A stretch of DNA of 64,000 nucleotides from an uncultured Phascolarctobacterium sp. (GCA_900545025.1 UQXH01000005.1:1-64000), one strand, 5' to 3'; counted from the stretch's first letter, positions 15,563-24,907 are shown. Translations and numbers: made by a program. The notes: a model not told the origin generated them from the letters alone.

Positions 15563-17161
15563 TTATTCGGATTTGCTGCTGTTCAATGCTGCATAGGCTT
15601 CTTTCAGAAGCGCTGCGGTCAGGATGAGCAGGATGACGGAAATACCGGTAACGATGGGATTGGCGTTATCGGAAAGAATCATCTGTACAAGGGCTACGAT
15701 AGTAGTTACCAGCATGAAACCCATGGGATACATGATAAAACCGGCGTTTTTCTTTAGCGCGCGGATTACCCATACACCCAGTGCCAGCAGGGCGATAGCC
15801 GCAACCAGCTGGTTGGTTGCGCCGAATACCGGCCAGATCATCTGCCATGCGGCAACCTTACCGGTCTTAACAAAGATAAGCGCCAGAGCTACAGCAACGC
15901 TGATACCGGTAGCCAGATATTTATTGAGGCTCATACCGGTAAATTCCTGCAGCTGATAACGTGCCAGACGGGTAGCGGTATCAAGAGAGGTCAGGATGAA
16001 GGAGTTCAGCGCCAAAAGACCGATGGCAGTGCCCAGACGGGGAGAAATACCCAGCAGGGTAGCAAACTGACCCAGGCCCTGACCATAGACAACGGTGGGG
16101 CCGCCTTTCGGCATATCGCCCAGCATCATAATGGTACCCAGGGCAATAACGCCTACCACGCCTTCCAGAAGCATGGCGCCATAGCCTACGGCAACAGCGT
16201 CAGTCTCACGTGAAAGCTGTTTGGAAGTGGTACCGGAAGCTACGAGGGAGTGGAAACCGGAAATCGCGCCGCAGGCAACAGTGATGAAGAGCAGCGGCCA
16301 CAGCCAGTCGCCAGCCGGAGTAATGAAGCCCTTGAAAGCCGGCAGCTTAACTTCATAACCGGCGCCGCCGAAAATCATGCCTACGCCGCCCAGGAAGACG
16401 GAAAAATACAGCATGTAGGACGCCAGATAGTCACGGGGCTGGAGCAGCAGCCATACGGGCAGGATGGAAGCGGCAAAGATGTAAACAATCAGTACGCCAC
16501 GCCAGAAATCAACGCTCATATTAAAGGTAGCCTGTACCCAGGTGCTGTCGATACCGAATACCAGGGCCCCGAACAGGATGGGGATCATAATGATGGTGCT
16601 GATTTTCAGAGAAATATTATAGCGGTAGATAGCGATACCGAAAACCATGGCCATAAAAATGTATAAAGTAGCGGTAAAGGCAACTGCCGGGTCAGCAGCA
16701 AAAGTCTGCGCCGCCAGTTCCAGGAAGACGGCGATAACCAGCGTCAGGCTCAGCCAGGTAAAAGCCAGAAACAGCTTATGGCCGCGCGCGCCAATCCACT
16801 GACGTACAACCTCGCCGATGGACATGCCTTTATGACGAATGGAAGCAACCAGTGCGCCCATGTCATGCACGCCGCCGAAGAAAATGCAGCCGACGATAAT
16901 CCACAAAAACGTGGGCAGCCAGCCAAGTACTGCTGCCGCAGCAATCGGTCCGACAACGGGGCCGGCACCGGCGATGGAAGCAAAGTGATGTCCCATCAGC
17001 ACGGCAGGATGCGCCGGGCAATAGTCGATATTATCCTGAAACTCCTTAGCCGGAGTTTCTTTTTTGGGGTCAAGCCCGTAGAAACGACTCTGAAAGCCGC
17101 CATACCATTTATAGGCAATGGCAAAGCATACCAGAGTGATGATAAATAATGCCAATAACAT
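15563..17161 (-). CDS. cstA: CstA family pyruvate/peptide transporter
   Basis: A 532-residue inner-membrane carbon-starvation protein with many transmembrane helices. It carries the family landmarks: PAHPAVLMGHHFASIAGAGP near residue 55, GCIFFGGVHDMGALVASIRHKG, SGFHSLVASGTTSKQL, and FGATNQLVAAIALLALGVW. CstA/BtsT proteins take up pyruvate, and peptide uptake has also been proposed. GGGAAGG precedes the ATG. The 37-bp gap to the gene upstream allows cotranscription. Confidence 0.95.
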   Translation of the reverse strand: MLLALFIITLVCFAIAYKWYGGFQSRFYGLDPKKETPAKEFQDNIDYCPAHPAVLMGHHFASIAGAGPVVGPIAAAAVLGWLPTFLWIIVGCIFFGGVHDMGALVASIRHKGMSIGEVVRQWIGARGHKLFLAFTWLSLTLVIAVFLELAAQTFAADPAVAFTATLYIFMAMVFGIAIYRYNISLKISTIIMIPILFGALVFGIDSTWVQATFNMSVDFWRGVLIVYIFAASILPVWLLLQPRDYLASYMLYFSVFLGGVGMIFGGAGYEVKLPAFKGFITPAGDWLWPLLFITVACGAISGFHSLVASGTTSKQLSRETDAVAVGYGAMLLEGVVGVIALGTIMMLGDMPKGGPTVVYGQGLGQFATLLGISPRLGTAIGLLALNSFILTSLDTATRLARYQLQEFTGMSLNKYLATGISVAVALALIFVKTGKVAAWQMIWPVFGATNQLVAAIALLALGVWVIRALKKNAGFIMYPMGFMLVTTIVALVQMILSDNANPIVTGISVILLILTAALLKEAYAALNSSKSE

Positions 17162-17198
17162 TTGTATTACCTTCCCTTATTAAAAATATAGTCCAACA

Positions 17199-17579
17199 TC
17201 AGTCTTTCTGTTCCGCCAGATAAATCAAATCCGCAAATCTTTTTTCCTGATCTCCTTTCCTGTAATGTAAAATTTCCAGCCAGCCTTTTAATCCCAGCCA
17301 GTATGATTTGACCTGCAATTCTGAAAATTCACTGTCAGCTAAAAGAAAGCGGTGCTTCATCACATCTTCTTTCGGCTGCCAGTTATCTTGCAGCCATCGG
17401 GCAGACGCCCTGCCCTGATGACTGGTAATGATGTAATCTTCAGCGCTGTAACGCCCTATCTCACCGGCGAGGCAGTCCTTGACAAAATCCATACGGCGAT
17501 GCCAGCCACGCATACCGCCGCCCTCCCAGGGCTCAAAGCCGTAGTCGGCAAGCATTGCTGTCCATTTCTCGCTGTCCAT
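17199..17579 (-). CDS. Hypothetical protein (126 aa)
   Basis: A small, Trp/Tyr-rich soluble protein (GWHRRMDFVKDCLAGEIGRY, WLQDNWQPKED, SYWLGLKGWLEILHYRKGDQEKRF). No family is recognised. Start ATG at 17579 sits 10 nt after GGGAGG and overlaps the TGA of the CHAD gene by one base, so it is coupled to it; this coupling is the main support for the start. Confidence 0.7.
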   Translation of the reverse strand: MDSEKWTAMLADYGFEPWEGGGMRGWHRRMDFVKDCLAGEIGRYSAEDYIITSHQGRASARWLQDNWQPKEDVMKHRFLLADSEFSELQVKSYWLGLKGWLEILHYRKGDQEKRFADLIYLAEQKD

Positions 17580-18856
17580 CACAGATATTCCTCCCGCCAC
17601 TCCTGCAGGCAGCTGCTGAACTCCTCCCAGACCTCCGGCAGGCTGGTAAGGGCAGCCTCGCTCCTGGCGCTGTCCCAGCCGCAGAACATGGCGCCCTCAC
17701 AGCGCAGCTCCGCATTGTCCTGATGCGCCGCTACAATCTCCTCGATTAAACGGTCGTTGATATAGTTATCGTGCAAAAGTCCCAGCATATCCTGCAGATT
17801 CTTCAGGCGGCGCAGCAGCAGCGGCATTACCGGTATCTCCGGCGCAGCCTGCAAAGCGTAACGGAAGCGTTTAATCTTAATCCTCACTTTATGCAGCTGT
17901 TCCATATCCTCTACATCGGGATAACGCTCCGGCAGCAGAAGCAGCTTATCACACCAGTCGGAAAGACGCTGCCGCAGGAAGCTGCGCAGCCGCAGCTGAC
18001 GCATTTCTTTACGCAGCGGCAGACTGTACAGCAGCAGCAAGAAATCCAGCAAAGCAGCAGTCATAGCATTGATGCTGCTCAGATGCAGCACCTTTTTAGC
18101 CTGGCGCTGTCTGCGTTCCTGCAGCAGCTGTTCCAGTTCCAGCTGCTGCTCAGCATCATCCTGCCTGCTGCGGCGAATCTTCATGCAGGTCAGCAGCGCC
18201 ACATCATACTCTCTGGCACCGCCCAGCATATCCGTCCATTTTTTAAATTCTGCTTTCCAGTACAGCAGCTTGGCCTCCGGCAACAGCGGCTTAAACAGCG
18301 CCAAAGAGGAACGCAGCCGACGCAGCTTGACGCGCAGCTGCCGCACCGAGGGCTTCTCGCCGGGCTGCTGCAGGAAAATACCCCACAGCTTGCTGACATT
18401 GTACACCTGCACCGGCAGATGGCAGTTCAAAATAGTCGCTACACTGTCTTCATCATATAAGGGCTGGTCCTCTATCTTGAAGCGGCCTCGCTGCTGCTGC
18501 AAACGCAAAAGCAGATCAGGCTCTTCCAGCACAAAATGCAGCTTGCCGCTCAGCAGCTTCTTCAAAATCCGCTGTACTGCCGGCAGACTGCGGTTATCAT
18601 ATTCAATAACCACATCGTTTACAGGCAGCAGCCTGTCGCTGACTACCATGATACCGCTGAGGCAGGTTACCTTGTAGTCCTTACTGCCCGGCACGGAAAA
18701 TTTATAGCTGCTGTATTTCAGCATATCGTTATCCGGCAGATATTTTTCCTTCTGCCTTGTTTTTTCTGCGGCCAGCGGCAAAAGCTTTTTGACAGCCTCC
18801 AGCAGCTGACCTTTATTTTTGACATTGATGCCATGCAGACAGATTTTATGTTTCAT
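17579..18856 (-). CDS. CHAD domain protein
   Basis: A 425-residue protein. The second half (about 160-425) is a helical CHAD domain with conserved basic positions: RQLRVKLRRLRSSL, HKVRIKIKRFRYAL, LKNLQDMLGLLHDN. CHAD domains bind inorganic polyphosphate through these Arg/Lys/His residues. The first ~150 residues resemble no domain I can name (a CYTH triphosphatase domain often occupies this place but its ExExK signature is not seen). The protein is very rich in Leu, Arg and Gln. Confidence 0.85.
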   Translation of the reverse strand: MKHKICLHGINVKNKGQLLEAVKKLLPLAAEKTRQKEKYLPDNDMLKYSSYKFSVPGSKDYKVTCLSGIMVVSDRLLPVNDVVIEYDNRSLPAVQRILKKLLSGKLHFVLEEPDLLLRLQQQRGRFKIEDQPLYDEDSVATILNCHLPVQVYNVSKLWGIFLQQPGEKPSVRQLRVKLRRLRSSLALFKPLLPEAKLLYWKAEFKKWTDMLGGAREYDVALLTCMKIRRSRQDDAEQQLELEQLLQERRQRQAKKVLHLSSINAMTAALLDFLLLLYSLPLRKEMRQLRLRSFLRQRLSDWCDKLLLLPERYPDVEDMEQLHKVRIKIKRFRYALQAAPEIPVMPLLLRRLKNLQDMLGLLHDNYINDRLIEEIVAAHQDNAELRCEGAMFCGWDSARSEAALTSLPEVWEEFSSCLQEWREEYL

Positions 18857-18864
18857 AGTCCAGT

Positions 18865-19851
18865 TTATTCCTTGATTTCATTAACCTGTGCCGGCAGCCG
18901 CTTACCGCGCAGTCCGGCCAGGATATTTTCCGCCGTCAACAACGCCATGGCGTCACGTGTTTCCGTGGTAGACGAAGCGATATGCGGAGTTACGGTTACA
19001 TTAGGCAGCGTAAGCAGCTCATGCTCTCCCGGCAGCGGCTCCGGGTCGGTAACATCCAGCGCCGCCGCTGCCAGCCTGCCTTCTTTAAGCGCCAGATAGA
19101 GCGCATGGGTATCCACCACGGCGCCTCTGGCTACATTGATAAAGGCTGCCGTGGGTTTCATCACAGCAAAGGTGCGTTCATTAAACATCCCCTTGGTAGA
19201 AGGATTGAGCGTCACCGCTGCCACGACAAAATCTGCCTGCGCCAGCAAATCCTCCAGCTCCGCATAGCTTACGCCCAGCTGCGCTTCATCACTGCGACGG
19301 TGCCTGTTATGGTAGATGACACGCATCTTGCTGGCCTGCGCGCGCAGGGCGATTTCCTGCCCGATGCCGCCCATGCCTACGATACCCAGCGTCTTGCCTG
19401 CCAAATCGGTACCAAAGCCCAAACCGCGCCGCTGTCCCCACAAGCCGCTTTTCACATGCTCGCTGCCGCGCACGATATGGCGGGCGCAGTCAATAAGCAG
19501 TCCGTAGGCAAGGTCGGCCACAGCGTCGTTGAGCACGCCCGGCGTATTGCCTACTTTGATGCCCTGCGCTGTGCAGGCAGCAATATCTATATTGTCATAG
19601 CCTACGGAGGCCTGAGCGATAACTTTCAGCTTTGGCGCCTTAGCCAGCAAGGCAGCATCAATCTTAATATTGCCCGCGGAATAAAGCGCGTCCGCCTGCG
19701 CCAGCCAGCTGTCAAACTGCTCTGCCGGTACGCGGCCTCCCTGCTGCCAGGACAGGAGCTGCACCTGTTCGTTTAGCAAGTCAAAAGCCGGCTGCCGCAT
19801 CTTGCCGCTGGCAGCAACAATGTATTGCTTTAAATCAGCCACGCTGCTCAC
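18865..19851 (-). CDS. D-isomer 2-hydroxyacid dehydrogenase (glyoxylate/hydroxypyruvate reductase-like)
   Basis: A 328-residue NAD(P)H-dependent dehydrogenase with the Rossmann motif LGIVGMGGIGQEIALRA. The catalytic Arg lies in INVARGAVVDTHAL, the Glu in ALDVTDPEPLP and the His in VTPHIASSTTETR. GHNR-type sequence after the first beta-alpha unit (YHNRHRR) hints at NADPH use. GTG start at 19851 overlaps the glyoxalase TGA by 4 nt (GTGA). It is paired with a glyoxalase-family gene, which suggests 2-oxo/2-hydroxyacid metabolism. Confidence 0.9.
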   Translation of the reverse strand: MSSVADLKQYIVAASGKMRQPAFDLLNEQVQLLSWQQGGRVPAEQFDSWLAQADALYSAGNIKIDAALLAKAPKLKVIAQASVGYDNIDIAACTAQGIKVGNTPGVLNDAVADLAYGLLIDCARHIVRGSEHVKSGLWGQRRGLGFGTDLAGKTLGIVGMGGIGQEIALRAQASKMRVIYHNRHRRSDEAQLGVSYAELEDLLAQADFVVAAVTLNPSTKGMFNERTFAVMKPTAAFINVARGAVVDTHALYLALKEGRLAAAALDVTDPEPLPGEHELLTLPNVTVTPHIASSTTETRDAMALLTAENILAGLRGKRLPAQVNEIKE

Positions 19852-20222
19852 CCTTTCTGCGTCGGGATGATTTCCAGCCAGTAATTATCGGGATCGGCGA
19901 TAAAATAAATGCCCATCTCCCTGTTTTCATATACAATGCAGCCCATGGCTTTATGCTTTTCATAGGCAGCAGCAAAATCTTCCACTGCGAAAGCAAGATG
20001 AAATTCGTTCTCCCCCAGGTTATACGGCTCCTTGCGGTCACGCAGCCAGGTCAGCTCCAGCTGATGCGGAGTTTTGCCGTCGGTAAGGTATACAAGTACG
20101 AAGCTGCCGTCCTCCGGCTCAAAACGGCGCGCTTCTTTAAGATTCAAAGCTTCCTTGTAAAAAGCAAGGCTCTTTTCCAAATCCAGAACGTTAAAATTAT
20201 TATGTACAAAAGTAAATTCCAT
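19848..20222 (-). CDS. gloA: Glyoxalase I-like VOC family protein
   Basis: A 124-residue vicinal-oxygen-chelate protein. The four metal ligands of glyoxalase I line up: His7, Glu56 (QLELT), His75 (FHLAF) and Glu117 (WLEII). DGSFVLVYL and IADPDNYWLEIIP are typical of lactoylglutathione lyases. It would isomerise the methylglyoxal-thiol hemithioacetal; the thiol in this organism is unknown. Coupled to the hydroxyacid dehydrogenase downstream. Confidence 0.88.
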   Translation of the reverse strand: MEFTFVHNNFNVLDLEKSLAFYKEALNLKEARRFEPEDGSFVLVYLTDGKTPHQLELTWLRDRKEPYNLGENEFHLAFAVEDFAAAYEKHKAMGCIVYENREMGIYFIADPDNYWLEIIPTQKG

Positions 20223-20236
20223 GTTTTTCCCTCACT

Positions 20237-20752
20237 TTACAGATGATTCCAGAATACCTGTCTGAACAGGATGAATGCCAGCAGGATACCTGCCGCCAGT
20301 TTGCCGATCAGCGCCAGAAAACGGACCTTGGCCGCCCGCATCGCCAGCGCCAGCGCATTGTCCTTCCTGCCGGTATGAATATATTCGTAGAGAAAAGCTG
20401 CTGCATAGGCTCCGGCTATACCTCCGGCAAAAGAACCCAGTACCGGCAGCAGCGCCGTGCCTATCAGGGTGCCGATAAAGCCGCCGATGCCGATAAGCAG
20501 TACAGCCAGCCAGGAAACCTTCTTGCGCTTGATGCCAAACAGCGACACGCAGAATTCCCAGCCCTCTCCTAAAGCATAAATAAAGAATGTTGCCGCCAGC
20601 AGCCTGCTGTTGCCAAACATTCCCTCATCATAAAGGGCAAAGCCCAGACTGGTAATAAGTAGTAGAGTATTGCCAGGCAGATCAAATATCGTCAGCAAAG
20701 GACCCAGGATAATCATGGTGCCGGCAATAAGCCTTTCCGCCAGATAGTCCAT
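20237..20752 (-). CDS. DUF456 family membrane protein
   Basis: About 171 residues with Gly-rich hydrophobic segments: LIAGTMIILGPLLTIFDLPGNTLLLI and LLIGIGGFIGTLIGTALLPVLGSFAGGIAGAYAAAFLYEY. These match the DUF456 pattern with its glycine zipper. Function unknown. AGGAGGA precedes a GTG-ATG pair; either may be used and I give the ATG. Upstream of the glyoxalase in the same direction with a 14-bp gap. Confidence 0.85.
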   Translation of the reverse strand: MDYLAERLIAGTMIILGPLLTIFDLPGNTLLLITSLGFALYDEGMFGNSRLLAATFFIYALGEGWEFCVSLFGIKRKKVSWLAVLLIGIGGFIGTLIGTALLPVLGSFAGGIAGAYAAAFLYEYIHTGRKDNALALAMRAAKVRFLALIGKLAAGILLAFILFRQVFWNHL

Positions 20753-20852
20753 CACTAAATCCTCCTCCGGTTTTATTACGGATTATTATACCATAGAAAA
20801 TATTTTTAAATCAGCACTTGTGTTAAAAGTATTCGAAAAACCTGTAAACTCG

Positions 20853-20881
20853 TTGTTTTACATTGCACCTAATGTTACAAT
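20853..20881 (+). promoter_or_regulatory. mscS promoter
   Basis: TTGTTT (20853-20858), 17-bp spacer, TACAAT (20876-20881), 27 bp before the ATG. Confidence 0.6.
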
Positions 20882-20908
20882 ATAAACAAAATCATTACGG
20901 AGGTATTT

Positions 20909-21985
20909 ATGGAAAACATACTGCAATCCCTCATGCCCTGGAGCACCTCCATCGGCATTCTTTGTTTCTTTGTCCTGCTGCGTTATCTTTACCGGCACTT
21001 CCTGTTCAACCTGCTGCATAAATTTGCCTTAGCCAGCTCTTTCCCCTACGATGAACAGATTTTAGAAGCTTTTGAAAATCCTATCAACGTAGTGCTGGCA
21101 GTCGGCGGCATCTATGGCGCGCTGATTTTTGCGCCCATCCCCCTGATGAGCAGCACGCTGTTTATCGATCGCGTCCTGCGCAGCACCATCGTACTGGCTT
21201 TCTTCTGGGGCTGCTACAACCTCAGCGATACCACCCACGGCATGATGCTCGACTTGTTCACCCATATCGGCATCCGCACGGAAGAAGCCGTTTCCAACAT
21301 TTTCTCTACCATCCTGCGCATCATCATCGTGGTACTCGGCTTTGTCACCATCGCCAAAGAATGGAATTATGACATCAGCGGCTTCGTAGCCTCTCTCGGT
21401 ATCGGCTCTCTGGCTATCGCTTTTGCAGCCAAGGACGCGCTGGCTAATGTTTTCGGCAGCCTGATCATTATTTTGGACAAGCCCTTCAAGATTGGCGACT
21501 GGATTACCGCCAACGGCATCGAAGGCACCGTAGAAAAGGTTTCCTTCCGCAGTACCTGCGTGCGTACCTTCCCGCAGGAGCTGGTCTACATCCCCAACTC
21601 CCTGCTTTCCAACACTCCCATTACCAACTTCACCATGCGCCAGAAACGCCGCGTAGACTTTACCCTGGGACTTACCTACAGCACTACTGCTGCCCAGATG
21701 CAGGATGTAATAGCCGCTATCAAAAGCTATCTGAGCAGCTGCGAGGATATGATTTACACCGACGATATCCGCGTACACTTCGTAGCCTACGCCGACAGCA
21801 GCCTTAATGTACGCGTTACCTTCTACGCCAAGACCGGCAGCCAGGTGGAATATCTGGATATCCTGCAAAAAATAAACCTGCAGCTGATGCAGATTATGGA
21901 AGAGGCAGGCGTAAGCTGCGCTTTCCCCAGCACCAGCGTTTACTTCGAGACACCACTGCAGCAGGCCGACCCTGCTCAGAAATAA
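20909..21985 (+). CDS. MscS-family mechanosensitive channel
   Basis: A 358-residue small-conductance mechanosensitive channel homologue. Several N-terminal helices are followed by the pore-lining helix region GFVASLGIGSLAIAFAAKDALANVFGSLIIILDKPFKIGDWI. The soluble beta domain has VEKVSFRSTCVRTF and VYIPNSLLSNTPITNFT. It releases solutes on hypo-osmotic shock. GGAGGT precedes the ATG. Monocistronic. Confidence 0.95.
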   Translation: MENILQSLMPWSTSIGILCFFVLLRYLYRHFLFNLLHKFALASSFPYDEQILEAFENPINVVLAVGGIYGALIFAPIPLMSSTLFIDRVLRSTIVLAFFWGCYNLSDTTHGMMLDLFTHIGIRTEEAVSNIFSTILRIIIVVLGFVTIAKEWNYDISGFVASLGIGSLAIAFAAKDALANVFGSLIIILDKPFKIGDWITANGIEGTVEKVSFRSTCVRTFPQELVYIPNSLLSNTPITNFTMRQKRRVDFTLGLTYSTTAAQMQDVIAAIKSYLSSCEDMIYTDDIRVHFVAYADSSLNVRVTFYAKTGSQVEYLDILQKINLQLMQIMEEAGVSCAFPSTSVYFETPLQQADPAQK

Positions 21986-22000
21986 TTGCAACGATAATAA

Positions 22001-22029
22001 TAGACATATGTCAGAAACTCTGTTATAAT
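22001..22029 (+). promoter_or_regulatory. Promoter of the thioredoxin operon
   Basis: TAGACA (22001-22006), 17-bp spacer, TATAAT (22024-22029), 50 bp before the trxB ATG. Confidence 0.75.
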
Positions 22030-22079
22030 AAGCACAGGAAAATTATTATTATTTAGTAATATTAAAGGAGGCAGTCAGG

Positions 22080-22940
22080 ATGGCAGAACTAATCATTATC
22101 GGTGGCGGTCCGGCAGGCGTCTCTGCCGCACTGTACGCACTGCGCGCCGGCATCAAGGTCCTGCTCTTGGAAAATGGTCCCGGATCACTGGCCAAGGCGC
22201 ACCGTATTGAAAACTACTACGGCACTACTGCGTCTGGTACGGAGCTCTATGCAGCAGGCTTGGAGCAGGCAGCAGCTTTGGGAGCAGAAATCCACTGTGA
22301 AGAAGTATTGTCCTTAGACTATACCGGCAATTTCGCTGTTCAGACTGCTTCTGATATTTATACAGCGCCCGCCGTTATCCTGGCTACCGGTACTAAGAAT
22401 GCCACCGTAAGGCTGGCTGGGCTGCAGCGTCTGGAAGGACGCGGCGTCAGCTACTGCGCTGTCTGCGACGGCTTCTTCTACCGCGGCAAAGATGTAGCCG
22501 TACTGGGCAGCGGCGCTTATGCCCTGCATGAAGCAGATTATCTGCGGCATCTGGCTGGCAGCGTCACCATCCTGACCAATGGCGAAGACGGAGCAGCAGC
22601 CAAAGCAGCTGGCTTTACGGTTGACGAACGTCAGCTGCAGGAAATTAACGGCGAAGAAAAAATCAGCGGCGTTACTTTCACTGACGGCGCTATACTGCCG
22701 CTGGACGGTCTCTTTATCGCCCTCGGCACGGCAGGCAGCAGCGATATGGCACGCAAGCTGGGCGCTATGCTGAACGGACGCTTTATCGCCATTGATGCCG
22801 ACGGAGCTACCAATATCCCCGGTCTTTTCGCTGCCGGCGACTGTACCGGCGGTATGCTGCAGGTAGCCAAGGCGGTTTACGAAGGCGCGGCAGCCGGAAG
22901 CGCAGCAATCAAATATCTGCGTACCCTAAACAAACAGTAA
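22080..22940 (+). CDS. Thioredoxin reductase-like flavoprotein lacking NADPH motifs
   Basis: A 286-residue TrxB-family protein, shorter than the usual 305-320. FAD binds at GGGPAG (8-13), the redox pair is CAVC (126-129, in SYCAVCDGFFYRGK), and the second FAD motif is GLFAAGDCTGG. In place of the NADPH-binding GGGxSA and HRRxxxR elements it has GSGAYA (143-148) and TNGED (about 166-170). This resembles ferredoxin-dependent or other NADPH-independent flavin thioredoxin reductases, so the electron donor may not be NADPH (inference). AAAGGAGG precedes the ATG. trxA follows in the same operon. Confidence 0.9.
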   Translation: MAELIIIGGGPAGVSAALYALRAGIKVLLLENGPGSLAKAHRIENYYGTTASGTELYAAGLEQAAALGAEIHCEEVLSLDYTGNFAVQTASDIYTAPAVILATGTKNATVRLAGLQRLEGRGVSYCAVCDGFFYRGKDVAVLGSGAYALHEADYLRHLAGSVTILTNGEDGAAAKAAGFTVDERQLQEINGEEKISGVTFTDGAILPLDGLFIALGTAGSSDMARKLGAMLNGRFIAIDADGATNIPGLFAAGDCTGGMLQVAKAVYEGAAAGSAAIKYLRTLNKQ

Positions 22941-22972
22941 GTACAATTATATATATCAAAGGAAGTGTTATT

Positions 22973-23278
22973 ATGGCTTTAGAAGTAAATACCAATGAAT
23001 TCAAACAAGAAGTACTGGAAGCAGCTCAACCCGTCCTCGTAGATTTCTGGGCCCCCTGGTGCGGACCCTGCCGTATGCAGGCTCCCATCCTCGAAGAGTT
23101 CGGCAAAGAAAACAGCGACGTAAAAATTGTTAAAGTAAATGTAGACGATAACCCGGAGCTGGCAGCTCATTTCAACATCATGAGCATTCCCAGCCTGCTC
23201 GTTTTCAAAAACGGCGTCAAAGTAAATCAGGCAATCGGCCTGCAGAGCAAAGCTGATCTGGCGGCGCTGGTAAAATAA
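22973..23278 (+). CDS. trxA: Thioredoxin
   Basis: A 101-residue thioredoxin with active site WAPWCGPC (Cys30, Cys33), VDDNPELA and the cis-proline in SIPSLLVFKNG. It reduces protein disulfides and is the expected partner of the reductase encoded just upstream (32-bp gap). GGAAG precedes the ATG, and a strong terminator follows at 23290. Confidence 0.97.
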   Translation: MALEVNTNEFKQEVLEAAQPVLVDFWAPWCGPCRMQAPILEEFGKENSDVKIVKVNVDDNPELAAHFNIMSIPSLLVFKNGVKVNQAIGLQSKADLAALVK

Positions 23279-23289
23279 TCCCCTTAAGC

Positions 23290-23323
23290 AAAAAGCGTGT
23301 TAACTTACGTTAACACGCTTTTT
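23290..23323. terminator. Bidirectional terminator after trxA
   Basis: Perfect stem AAAAAGCGTGTTAAC with GTTAACACGCTTTTT (loop TTAC), used by trxA and by the converging symporter gene. Confidence 0.93.
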
Positions 23324-23357
23324 TATTGCATTTTGTATTTTTCAAGTCAATGAGCTA

Positions 23358-24686
23358 TCAGCCGATGCCGCCGTACACAAAGCCAAGAATCAGTACCAGC
23401 ACCGTCAGCGGTACGTAGATATAACGGCCGGCAATGCCAAAACCGGCAGAAAGCTTGCCATGACCAATTTCCAGTTCCTGTTTGATGCGTTCCCATCCCA
23501 GTACATAATAGATGGAAACAGCGCCCAGTACTGCGCCGAAAGGTACGATGACTACGGACACGAAATCCATCCAGCTGCCTACCTTAGGCTCTGCCTCGAT
23601 AAAGACGCCCACTGCCAGGCTGAGTACGCAGCAGAGCATGACAGCCGTATTCCTGGTAATGCCGAAATTCTTCTGCCAACTTTCGCTGACGGCTTCCAGC
23701 ATATTGATTAAAGAAGTAATACCCGCAAAGAATACGGATAGGAAGAAGAACACCGCAAAGAACTGCCCCATAGGCATCTGCTGGAAAACAGTCGGCAGCG
23801 TCAGAAATACCAGCGATGGCCCTCTGTCTGCGCCGATACCGTAAGAGAATACCGCCGGCATAATAGCAAGACCGGAAAGCATAGCCGCAATAGTATCAAA
23901 GCAGGCAGTACGCAAAGATGCTTTCGGAATGTCCACATCCTTATCCAGATATGCACCGTACACAATCATACCGGAGCCGGTAATGGAGAGGGAGAAGAAA
24001 GCCTGCCCCATAGCCATGACCCAGGTATCAGCACGCATGAGCATATCCCAATCCGGTACGAACAAAAACTCATAGCCTTTTTCACTGCCCGGCAGGAAGA
24101 ATACCCACACGGCTAAAAATAAGAAGAGCAGGAAAAAGAGCGGCATGAGAATCTTGCTGACCTTTTCAATACCTTTAATAATACCCATTAAAAGCACCGC
24201 GCCGGTGATACCGATAACCAGCACGTGCCACAGCAGGCTGCCGTACTCGCCGCTGGCAGCCGCAAAATATACCGCCGGGTCGGCAGTGAGCAGCTCGCCG
24301 CTGGCAGAGCCCCACAAACTGCGCAAAATCCAGCCGAGGATGATAGCATAACCAATGGCAAGTCCCAGGCTGCCCAAGAGCGGTATCCAGCCTAAAGACT
24401 TACCCAATTTGCCCAAGCCGCGCTGCGCAAAACAATACTTATACGAACCGAGCGTGCCGGTGCGCGCCAGACGCCCTATAGCAAATTCGGCGGAAAGACC
24501 TACCCAGCCGAATAAGAACACAAAGAATAAATAAGGAATTAAAAAAGCCGCTCCCCCGTATTCGCCCAGACGATAAGGAAACAGCCAGATATTACCTAAC
24601 CCTACTGCCGAACCTACACATGCGATGATGAAACCGAAGGAAGACGTAAAGCTTCCGTTCTGATTGCCGTCCTGTCTTTTTTCCAT
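23358..24686 (-). CDS. Sodium-dependent amino acid symporter (NSS family)
   Basis: A 442-residue transporter of the LeuT/MhsT type with about 11 helices. TM1 carries the unwound sodium/substrate site SAVGLGNIWLFPYRLGEYGGAAFLIPY. TM6 has GQAFFSLSITGSGMIVYGAYL, and TM8 includes FFAGITSLINMLEA. It imports amino acids with Na+; the substrate cannot be fixed, although the adjacent, divergently read serine operon makes an amino acid link plausible. Eleven rather than twelve helices is the usual form in Firmicutes. Confidence 0.93.
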   Translation of the reverse strand: MEKRQDGNQNGSFTSSFGFIIACVGSAVGLGNIWLFPYRLGEYGGAAFLIPYLFFVFLFGWVGLSAEFAIGRLARTGTLGSYKYCFAQRGLGKLGKSLGWIPLLGSLGLAIGYAIILGWILRSLWGSASGELLTADPAVYFAAASGEYGSLLWHVLVIGITGAVLLMGIIKGIEKVSKILMPLFFLLFLFLAVWVFFLPGSEKGYEFLFVPDWDMLMRADTWVMAMGQAFFSLSITGSGMIVYGAYLDKDVDIPKASLRTACFDTIAAMLSGLAIMPAVFSYGIGADRGPSLVFLTLPTVFQQMPMGQFFAVFFFLSVFFAGITSLINMLEAVSESWQKNFGITRNTAVMLCCVLSLAVGVFIEAEPKVGSWMDFVSVVIVPFGAVLGAVSIYYVLGWERIKQELEIGHGKLSAGFGIAGRYIYVPLTVLVLILGFVYGGIG

Positions 24687-24879
24687 TGAATAACTTCCTT
24701 TCTACCCTGCGGCCTGAGCCGCGCTTCAACGGCGCCGTGCGCCACATATACATTACCATAACAGTTTTTAGGCGCGCTGGCAAGAGAAAACTCTGAAAAT
24801 TTTTATTATTTTCAAAGTGTAATATTCCATACAATATCTATGAAAGCAACTTTTTTAAGGAAACTTTTATATTTTTTGC

Positions 24880-24907
24880 TTGACTAGTATCAGATTAGTG
24901 ATATAAT
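24880..24907 (+). promoter_or_regulatory. Promoter of the serine biosynthesis operon
   Basis: TTGACT (24880-24885), 16-bp spacer, TATAAT (24902-24907), directly before the T-box leader. Confidence 0.8.
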
